A stretch of 64,000 nucleotides of DNA, from assembly GCA_963921195.1 (NCBI GenBank), contig OY992540.1, positions 177,849,896 through 177,913,895 on the forward strand. The letters are read 5' to 3'. Below, piece after piece: positions 56,360 to 64,000 of the stretch. The notes beneath the pieces were generated by a model. That model was given only the letters and a program-made list of their open reading frames with translations. It was not told the DNA's origin and searched no databases. Position 1 is the first letter of the stretch; the number at the start of each line of letters is the position of its first letter. The DNA comes from Pegoplata infirma (Eukaryota > Arthropoda > Insecta > Diptera > Anthomyiidae). The translations under genes and the position numbers were made by a program.

Positions 56360-57111
56360 TTAGACCTAAAAGAAGGCTTTTACCAAGTGGAACTGGACGA
56401 AGAATCTAGAAAATTATGTACTTTTGCTACACCCTTTGGTGCATTTCATTTCAATAGATTGCCATTTGGTTTAAGCACAGCACCAGAAATTTTTCAAAAG
56501 AAAAATGAAGAAAACTTTTCTAACATTCCCAATATTGCTATATACATTGACGATATTCTCGTTTATGGTGAAACGTTAAAAGAACATAACGAAGCTTTAA
56601 ATAATGTTATTAACAGAGCAAAAGAGTTAAATATAAAATTTAACGCAAATAAACTTCAATATAAAGTTGAAGAGATTGAATTGCTTGGTCATAAATTTAC
56701 AAACAAGGGAATGTTACCAAGTAAAGAGAGAATTAATGCAATTCAAAATTTAAGAGGTCCAAACAACAAAAAAGAATTACAAAAATTCTTGGGCCTAGTT
56801 AATTATGTGAGATCTTTTATACCAAACCTAGCTGAAATAACTTCACCCTTAAGAGAGTTATTGAAGAAAAATACTCTCTTTGTTTGGCAAAAAGCTCATT
56901 CAGATACTGTTACTAAAATTAAAGAAATGTTAGTTAGTTCTACAGTACTAAAGCCTTTTGATGAAAACAAAGAAATTTTTATACAGACTGATGCATCTCA
57001 AAATGGTTTGGGCTGTTGTTTGTTACAACAGAATGCACCAATTGCGTATGCATCGAGAAGTTTGTCAGAGACGGAGCAAAGATATGCTCAAATTGAAAAA
57101 GAGCTTTTAGC
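56360..57111 (+). pseudogene. Gypsy RT catalytic half and RNase H N-terminus
   Basis: Pol continues directly after MITE a with LDLKEGFYQVEL (motif A Asp), FGAFHFNRLPFGLSTAPEIFQ, catalytic YIDDILVYG (near 56540) and the KFLGLVNYVRSFIPN thumb. RNase H then begins (FIQTDASQNGLGCCLLQ, YASRSLSETEQRYAQIEKELLAI). At 57112 the Penelope-like fragment starts and the open frame carries on into it up to 57910, making a 507-codon chimeric ORF from the first GTG at 56387. The RNase H frame resumes at 58366. Confidence 0.92.
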
Positions 57112-57116
57112 AATAA

Positions 57117-57910
57117 AACTAATAACTGACTGGTATGCAAATATAACTGACTGGTATGCAAAATCTATAGCCTCAGGACGCATTATAAACTATCACTCTA
57201 CACAACCAATAAAACAAAAAATAAATACTGCTTCAAACCTTATTACAAAAGTGATGCAATTAAGCCACAATACATTTAAAAACAAAAATATAAGAAATGT
57301 TAAAGATATTTTAATTCAAAACAGTTATCCAACAAACATTATTAATAATTTAATCGAAAAAGCAACTAATACACAAACTGGGGAAACAAACATAAATAAC
57401 ACATCTGGTAACACTAAACAATTTTACAGCCTGCCGTTTATCCCCAAACTAACAGAAAATTCACAACTAAAAGAAATTATAAACAACGAAAATGTTTCAA
57501 TAGCACACAAAGCAAACAAAACAATCAACACACTGTTTACAAGAACAAAAACTAAAATAGAGAAAACAAACCAAAGCAATGTGGTGTATGAAATCAAATG
57601 TGTAGGAAAGGAAGACGAAGAGTGTGGTAAGCTTTACATCGGGACAACAAAGAGAAGTTTAGGGACGAGGTTAGCTGAACACGAAGCTGATATCAAAAAG
57701 AGTAGAACTACAACTGCACTTGCAATTCATTGTACAGAGATGGAGCATAAAATGAATACTGACGATGTGAGAATATTAGATAAAGAAAGAAATGAAAATA
57801 AACGCTACACATTAGAAAGTTTGAGGATTCAACAAAAATCAAAATATGTGGTAAACAAAAGAGAGGATTTAGATAATATTAATGCAAATTACACCATCGC
57901 AATAACTTAG
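57117..57910 (+). pseudogene. Penelope-like RT thumb and GIY-YIG endonuclease
   Basis: C-terminal part of the Penelope-like polyprotein; the endonuclease would cut the target for retrotransposition. The first residues (ITDWYAKSIASGRIINYHS) are the RT thumb motif typical of the group, preceded by a 7-residue duplicate (ITDWYAN). A linker follows with FIPKLTENSQLKEII and KANKTINTLFTRTK. The GIY-YIG domain starts near 57580: VYEIKC, a second Cys, then KLYIGTTKRSLGTRLAEH (about 57630) and a downstream His (AIHCTEMEH). The RT catalytic domain is missing. The frame is open and fused in phase to the gypsy RNase H. Stop at 57910. Confidence 0.9.
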
Positions 57911-58194
57911 TTTTAGTCTTCCACTGTGAAGACTAAACAACTGTGATATTTTTTTTTTTTTTTTTTATTTTTTGCAATTTTTATATTATATTTTTTAAAA
58001 TTAAATGTGTGTTTTATGTAATTTATTTTATTGTGTAAAGCTGCTTGGTTTTAAAGGAATTAATGTAGAAATTTGACGAGAGAATGTTTGTAAGTTGTTT
58101 TATATTTATTGTTATTGATCATTGTTGTTGTTATAAAGCTAGTGTCTTATTATTTTTATTTTCTGTTTTATAATGTTGCCAGATTTAATAAAAT

Positions 58195-58240
58195 TCATCC
58201 CTGAAGATGCTGGAAAATACCCAGCGAAACGTCGGAGTTT
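58195..58240 (+). ncRNA. Hammerhead ribozyme motif of Penelope-like element
   Basis: Core CTGAAGA (58201-58207), stem GCTGG/CCAGC around a short A-rich loop, GAAA (58226-58229), then CGTC with minimal stem III (A-C/G-T) and GTC at 58231-58233. Flanking TCC and GGA pair as stem I. Hammerhead motifs in Penelope-like element repeats are known, with this minimal stem III. One unpaired T precedes stem II. Sense orientation matches the ORF. Confidence 0.7.
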
Positions 58241-58365
58241 GAAAATGAAATAAATAGTCTTTTATTTACTTTTTTAAAATAACAGTGACCTTGAAAGCCT
58301 TATTTAGAAAAAATTTCTAAAAACACAAAATATAATTTAGAAAAAGGTCGAAATACTTAGAAGAA

Positions 58366-59572
58366 AATAATTTTTAGTTGCAGAAAATTTCATCATTATA
58401 TTTATGGAAGAGAAGTTATCGTAAAAACTGACCATAAACCACTTATAGGATTGATGGAAAAAGAAATTCATAAAATACCATCTGGAAAGTTACAACGTAT
58501 GCGTTTACGTTTGTTAAACTATAATGTGAAATTGGAATATTTACCAGGTAAATACATGTACATTGCGGATTATCTATCAAGAAATCCATTAAATTTTAAA
58601 TCTTCGGAAGAAGAGCCAATTTTTTACGAAACTATATTATCAATCAATGTGAGCGAAAGAAGGGAAAATCAGATAAAAGATGAAACGAAAAAAGATGCAA
58701 ATTTAAGTAAAATTATGTCGTTTTATAAATATGGATGGCCAAAAGATAGAAGCAAGGTACCAGAAAGCTTACGTTTTTATTTTGGTAAGCGAAATGATAT
58801 AATTGAAAATGATGGGATTTTATACTACCATGATAAAATAATGATACCCGATACTATGAAGGTGGACATGTTGAATTTACTTCATGAATCTCAAATGGGC
58901 ATTGGTAAAACACAAAAAAGGGCAAGATCCATAATGTACTGGAAAAATATGAACACAGACATAGAAGAAAAAATTTTTAACTGTAAAATATGCGATCAAT
59001 TTTCGAAAAACAATATTAAAGAACCTATGATACCACATGAAATACCTTTAATACCATTTCAGAAAGTTGGGTGTGATATTGCAACTTTTGATGGAAAAGA
59101 CTACCATATTGTAGTGGATTATTTAAGCAAATGGATTGAATATAAATTATTACGTAACAAAACATCATCGGAAATAATAAAGCACTGGATGGATATTTTT
59201 TCTCAATTTGGTATACCCAAAATAATAATTGCAGATAATCTTCCATTCGGTTCCTTTGAATGTAAATCTTTTGCCACAAAGTGGGATATCGAAATTATAA
59301 CGAGTTCCCCTTTATATCCAAAATCAAACGGATTAGCTGAAAGAGCAGTCCAAATTATAAAAAACATTTTTAAAAAATCAACAACATTTGAAGAAAAATG
59401 TGTACAATTAATGGAGTATAGAAACACTCCCCTTCAAGACATGAGTTTGTGTCCATCACAAATGATGTTTAATCGTTTGTTAAGAACAAAACTACCAGTC
59501 TCCGACAAACTACTATCGCCTAACTACAATAACAACATAAATCAACAAATTATGAAAAAAAACTCAACATAA
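58366..59572 (+). pseudogene. Gypsy RNase H C-terminus and integrase
   Basis: The frame resumes after the Penelope-like insert with CRKFHHYIYGREVIVKTDHK and the connection-region motif RMRLRLLNYNVKLEYLPGK...ADYLSRN. Integrase follows: the zinc-binding N-terminus has LHESQMGIGKT, where the usual second His is Gln, then CKICDQF. The catalytic core has GCDIATFDGKDYHIVVDYLSKW, IADNLPFGS and GLAERAVQ, keeping D,D,E. It ends at 59572 after a frameshift in an A run (near 59555-59566); the C-terminal domain continues in another frame. Confidence 0.92.
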
Positions 59573-59808
59573 TACAAAATATTATAATAATTCTTCAAGA
59601 AAAGAGCAAAAATTTCAGGAGGGAGATAAAGTATTAATTAAAGATCATATCAAGTGGAAAAATGGAGTCATAATAAAGAAATACAATACGCCTCGTTCAT
59701 ACATTGTTGAAGATAATGATGGTAGAGAGTATCGAAGAAATAGTTGGTTTTTAAAAAATAAAAGTCGCTTGGTATCCAAGAACACTTCAATGAAAAAGGG
59801 GGAGATGT
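59562..59808 (+). pseudogene. Gypsy integrase C-terminal domain (other frame)
   Basis: After the A-run frameshift the protein continues as EGDKVLIKDHIKWKNG, NTPRSYIVEDNDGREYRRNS and ends MKKGEM with a TAA overlapping the LTR start. This is the small chromodomain-less, SH3-like C-terminus of gypsy integrases. I infer one original ORF. Confidence 0.8.
59792..59805 (+). other. Polypurine tract of gypsy element
   Basis: GAAAAAGGGGGAGA directly upstream of the TG of the 3' LTR; it overlaps the last integrase codons. Confidence 0.85.
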
Positions 59809-60095
59809 AACGTAACATTATAAGTAATGTTAACGTTTACTAATCTCAACATTATTAGTTATGTTAACGTTTACTAATGTTAACATTATTGCAAATGTCA
59901 CTTAAACAAATATATGATAAATAATAATAATAAAACAAAAGTAAAGAATAACGGTAATTATTCTTTACTTTGTACTAAAAATATATTTATCTCTTTCTTA
60001 GTTATATAAAAATCATGTATAAATTAGCATTAAAGAATACATTGTAAATACAGAGTTTTTAGTTAATAAAGAGACATTGAATTATTAACATCACA
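59806..60095 (+). repeat. 3' LTR of gypsy element
   Basis: 290 bp, matching the 5' LTR with a single difference by eye, followed by ATTTT (60096-60100), the right target duplication. Confidence 0.96.
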
Positions 60096-60100
60096 ATTTT

Positions 60101-60834
60101 CTTTCAGAAATTTTCTGTAGAAAAATTATTTCTCAGAAATTTTCTATAAAAAATTTGTCTTTGGAAATTTTCTATAGAAAAATTGTCTATTAAAAATTTT
60201 CTATAGAAGAATTGTCTTTGAGAAATTTTTTAAAAAAATTGTCTGTTAAAAATTTTCTATAGTAAATCTGTCTTTTAGAAATTTTTTATAGAAAAATAGT
60301 CTTTCAGAAATTTTCTATAGAAGAATTGTCTTTCAGAAAGTTTCTATAGAAAAATTGTCTGTCAGGAATTTTCTAAAAAAGAATTGTCTTTTTATTTCTA
60401 TAGAAAAATTGTCTTTGAGAAAGTTTCTATAGAAAAAATTAGTTGTCACTGATCATGCTAAGTATGTATTTTAAGCTTGTTAGTATTTATATTTTATTAT
60501 AAAATTGTCCTTTATATTAAAAAAAAATATTAAAAATAAATGTAATTAAAATTTATAACATTGAGCATTTTGTATGGAAGGGGATATATAAAACTATTAA
60601 ATCAACCTAAAAAAAATACGTTATTTGACCAATCAAACTGTACCATTTATTTAAATATAGTGGCTAAATAAACAAAATTAAATTTGAAATAATGCTTAAA
60701 TGCATTTTGTAAGTTTACCTAAGTTGATTCGGGTAATATGCAAAGAAACTTTTCAAGTTGGATTCCTGTGAAAAATCTTAGGTAAATTATACCCTAAAAT
60801 TAAATAATTTCACAATTGTTTTTTTTTTGGTGTA
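60101..60834. repeat. Left arm of giant inverted repeat, inner part
   Basis: After the gypsy element the 29-bp repeats continue to about 60440. A roughly 390-bp non-tandem segment follows (AGTTGTCACTGATCATGC to CAATTGTTTTT...GGTGTA). Its reverse complement is at 60945-61331 with a few mismatches. Together with 51166-53919 it forms one arm of about 3.5 kb. Confidence 0.93.
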
Positions 60835-60944
60835 CGAGCTCTCCGTTTTTCAATTAAGAGTTGTTCGACATCAGCAGAAGAAAATACATTCTGTCTGGAT
60901 TGTCGGGGGGGGGGGGGGGGGGGTTTAGTAGCAAGTTGAGCAGC
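60835..60944. other. Spacer of giant inverted repeat
   Basis: About 110 bp of unpaired sequence between the arms, containing 19 consecutive G (60905-60923), extreme for this A+T-rich window. TA on each side (GGTGTA and TACACC) abuts the arms. No ORF. Confidence 0.85.
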
Positions 60945-63900
60945 TACACCCAAAAAAAACAATTGTGAAATTATTTAATTTTAGGGTACAATTTACCTAA
61001 GATTTTTCGCACAAATCCAACTTGAAAAGTTTCTTTGCATATTACCCGAATCAACTTAGGTAAACTTACAAAATGCATTTAAGCATTATTTCAAATTTAA
61101 TTTTGTTTATTTAGCCACTATATTTAAATAAATGGTACAGTTTGATTGGTCAAATAACGTATTTTTTAGGTTGATTTAATAGTTTTATATATCCCCTTCC
61201 ATACAAAATGCTCAATATTATAAATTTTAATTATATTTATTTTTAATAATTTTTTTTAATAAAAAGGACAATATAATAAAATATAAATACTAACAAGCTT
61301 AAAATACATACTTAGCATGATCAGTGACAACAAAATTTTTCTATAGAAACTTTCTCAAAGACAATTTTTCTATAGAAAATTTCTTAAAGACAATTCTTCT
61401 TTAGAAAATTTCTGATAGACAATTTTTCTATAAAAACTTTCTGAAAGACAATTTTTCTATCAAAAATTTCTGGAAGAAAATTTGTCTATAGAAATTTTCT
61501 AAAAGACAATTTTTCTATAGAAAATTTCTAAAAGACAGATTTACTATAGCAAATTTTTAACAGACAATTTTTTTTTTAAAAATGCTCAAAGACAATTCTT
61601 CTATAGAAATTTCTAATAGACAATTTTTCTATAGAAAATTTTTCAAAGACAATTTTTTTATAGAAAATTTCTGAGAAACAATTTTCTACAGAAAATTTCT
61701 GAAAGAAAATACTTCCATAGAAAATTTCTTAAAGAAAAATTTTCTATAGAAATTTTCTCAAAGACAATTCTTCTATAGCAAATTACTGAAAGACAGTTTT
61801 TCTATAGAAACTTTCTGAACGACAATTCTTCTATATAAAATTTCTGAAAGAAAATTTTTCGATAGAAAATTTCTGGTAGACAATTTTTCTATAGAAAATT
61901 TCTGAAAGATAATTTTTCTATAATAAATTTTTGACGACAATTTTTCTATAGAAAATTTTTTCAAGCCAATATTTTTATAGAAAATTTCTCAAAGACAATT
62001 TTTCTACAGAAAATTTCTCAAAGACAATTTTTCTATAAAAAATTGTTTCAAAGATAATTCTTTAATAGAGAATTTTTTAAAGATAATTTTTCAACAGAAA
62101 ATTTCCCAAAGACAATTATTCTACAGAAAATTTCTCAAAGACAATTCTTTAATAAAAAATGTTTTAAAACCAATTTTTCTATAGAAAATTGATTTTAAAC
62201 CAATTAAAAAAGATAATTTTTCTGTAGAAAATTTCACAAAAATAATTTTTCCATAGAAAATTTCTGAAAGGCAATTTTTATGTAGAAATTTTCTGAAAGA
62301 CAATTCTTCTATAGAAAATTTTTCGATAGAAAATTTCTGGAAGACAAATTTAAAAAAAAAATTTTGAAAGTTAATTTTTCTATAGAAAATTTTTAAACAA
62401 CAATTTTTCTATAGAAAAATTTTTTTTTAGAAAATTTCTCAAAGACAATTTTCTACAGAAAATTTATTAAAGACAATTTTTCTATATAAAATTTCTCAAC
62501 GATAATTCTTTAATAGAAAATTTTTTAAAGATAATTTTTCTATAGAAAATTTCCAAAAGACAATTCTTCTACAGAAAATTTCTCAAAGGCAATACTTTAA
62601 AAGCAAAGATAATTTTTCTATAGAAAAATTTTTAATGATATTTTTTCTATAGAAAATTTCAAAAAGTTAATTTTTCCATGGAAAATTTCTGAAAGGCAAT
62701 TTTTTTATAGAAAATTTCTCAAAGACAATTTTTCTATAGAATATTTCTCAAAGACAATTTTTCTACAGAAACCTTTTCAAAGACAATTTTTCTACATAAA
62801 ATTTCTGAAAGACAGGTTTTCTGTAGAAAATTTCTGAAAGACAATCTATGGAAACTTTCTCAAACACAATTTTTCTATAGAATACTTCTGAAAGGCAATT
62901 TTCATAGTAAAATTCTCAAAGACAATTATTCTATAGAAAATTTCTTATACAATATTTCTATAGAAAATTTCTGAGAGAAATTTTTCTAGAGAATAGTTTT
63001 GAAAAACAATTTTCCATAGAAAAATTCTCAAAGACAATTCCCAAAGACAATTTTTCTACAGAAAATTTCTCAAAGACAATTCTTCAATAAAACAATTTTT
63101 AATGATAATTTTTCTATAGAACATTTTCGAAAGATAATTTTTCTATAGAAAATATCTCAAAGATAATTCTTTAATAGAAAATTTTTAAAAAAAAAAAAAA
63201 TTTATATAGAAACTTCATAAAAGACAATTTTTCGATAAAAAATTTCTCAAAGACAATTTTTTATAGAAAATTTCTGAGTGACAATTTTTCTACAGAAAAT
63301 TTCTGAAAAACAATTTTTCTATATAAAAGTTCTAAAAGACAGGCTTTCTATAGAAAATTTCTGAAAAACAATTTTTTCTGAGAGACATTTTTTTTACAGA
63401 AAATTTCTGAAAGACAGGTTTTCAGAGAAAATTTCTTAAAGACAATTTTTTATAGAAAATTTCTCAAGGACAATTTTTGCTATAGAACATTTCTAAAAGT
63501 AAATTTTTCTATAGAAAATTTCTGAAAGACAATTTTTCTATAAAAAATTTCTTAAAGACAATTTTTCTATAAAAACTTTCTCAAAGACAATTTTTCAATA
63601 GAAAATTTTTCAAATACAATTTTTCTATAGAAAATGTCTTAAAGGAATTTTTTTCTATAGAAAATTTTTGAAAGACAATTTTTCATAGAAACTTTTTCAA
63701 ACACAATTTTTGTGAAGAAAATATCTTAAAGATAATTTTTCTATAGAAACTTACAATTTTTCTCTAGAAAATTATTCTGTAAAAAATTTCGCAAGAACAA
63801 TTTTTCTTTAGATATTTTTTGTTTTTTTTAGAAAGTATATATAGAAAAATTGTCTTAATATATATTTTCTATAGAAAAATTGTATGAGAAATTTGTTATA

Positions 63901-64000
63901 AAAAAATTGTCTTTAAAAAAATTTTTTATAGAAAACTTGTCTTTGAGAAATTTTCTATAGAAGAATTGTCTTTCAGAAATTTTCTATAGAAGAATTGTCT
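60945..64000. repeat. Right arm of giant inverted repeat (runs off window)
   Basis: Mirror of the left arm: the non-tandem segment at 60945-61331, then diverged 29-bp repeats in opposite orientation. The uninterrupted counterpart of the gypsy insertion site is at about 61710 (GAAAGAAAATACTTCCATAG). The orientation flip near 63810-63845 mirrors 51925-51990. The window end matches about 51660, so roughly 500 bp of this arm should lie beyond 64000. Confidence 0.93.

Larger units (their letters stand above)
57117..58365 (+). mobile_element. Penelope-like element, 5'-truncated
   Basis: A 1249-bp fragment flanked by AATAA (57112-57116, 58366-58370). It contains the end of a Penelope-type RT, the GIY-YIG endonuclease, a T-rich 3' UTR and a hammerhead motif. 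A 21-bp tandem duplication marks the 5' edge (57122-57142 and 57143-57163). Removing the insert with one AATAA restores the gypsy RNase H frame. Confidence 0.88.
53925..60095 (+). mobile_element. Ty3/gypsy LTR retrotransposon with nested insertions
   Basis: 290-bp LTRs (53925-54214, 59806-60095) that differ at one site by eye, flanked by the 5-bp duplication ATTTT (53920-53924, 60096-60100). Order: LTR, primer-binding site, gag, protease, RT, RNase H, integrase, polypurine tract, LTR, which is the Ty3/gypsy order, without env. Nested inside are a MITE at 55919-56359 with another MITE in it, and a Penelope-like fragment at 57117-58365. Without them the element is about 4.5 kb. There are frameshifts near 54430, 54850, 55313 and 59566 and a stop at 55006. 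Confidence 0.95.

Overview
The window looks like heterochromatic, satellite-rich DNA of an insect, most likely a higher fly. The evidence is strong A+T bias and animal-type retroelements of five kinds (BEL/Pao, Ty3/gypsy, jockey-like, LOA-like, Penelope-like), one of which has a Drosophila-LINE-style downstream promoter motif. I see no host protein gene and no convincing functional tRNA or rRNA gene. Every credible coding region belongs to a mobile element. The species call is inference.

Layout. The backbone from 1 to 50954 is one tandem satellite with a monomer of about 551 bp (roughly 38 recognisable copies), interrupted by insertions. Neighbouring monomers supply the empty site for most insertions, so boundaries and target-site duplications (TSDs) can be read directly. 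In order: a BEL/Pao LTR retrotransposon on the minus strand (1028-16595), itself hit by three copies of a 2.2-kb non-autonomous element with CCCGAG ends, one nested in another and one carrying a further 755-bp element; a TA-flanked MITE (17632-18675); a hAT-type MITE (19049-19783); a 5'-truncated jockey-like LINE (20072-24169); an apparently full-length, open LOA-like LINE (29251-34465); and two related arrays of about 510-520 bp units carrying hammerhead-ribozyme-like motifs (44832-47517 and 48460-49462).

From about 51166 to the right edge lies one very large inverted repeat. Its arms are mostly diverged 29-bp repeats and meet at a 110-bp spacer (60835-60944). The right arm runs off the window. 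A Ty3/gypsy element (53925-60095) sits in the left arm and carries two nested TTA-flanked MITEs and a Penelope-like fragment whose reading frame is fused to the gypsy RNase H.

How the parts relate. Only the LOA-like element has two uninterrupted ORFs and could still be autonomous. BEL, gypsy and jockey copies are broken by insertions, frameshifts or deletions; several gypsy and jockey frameshifts lie in A or T runs and could be sequencing errors. The least explained items are the extra gag/protease-like ORF at the 3' end of the BEL element, the CCCGAG element with tRNA-like parts, the hammerhead-bearing arrays, and the giant foldback structure.
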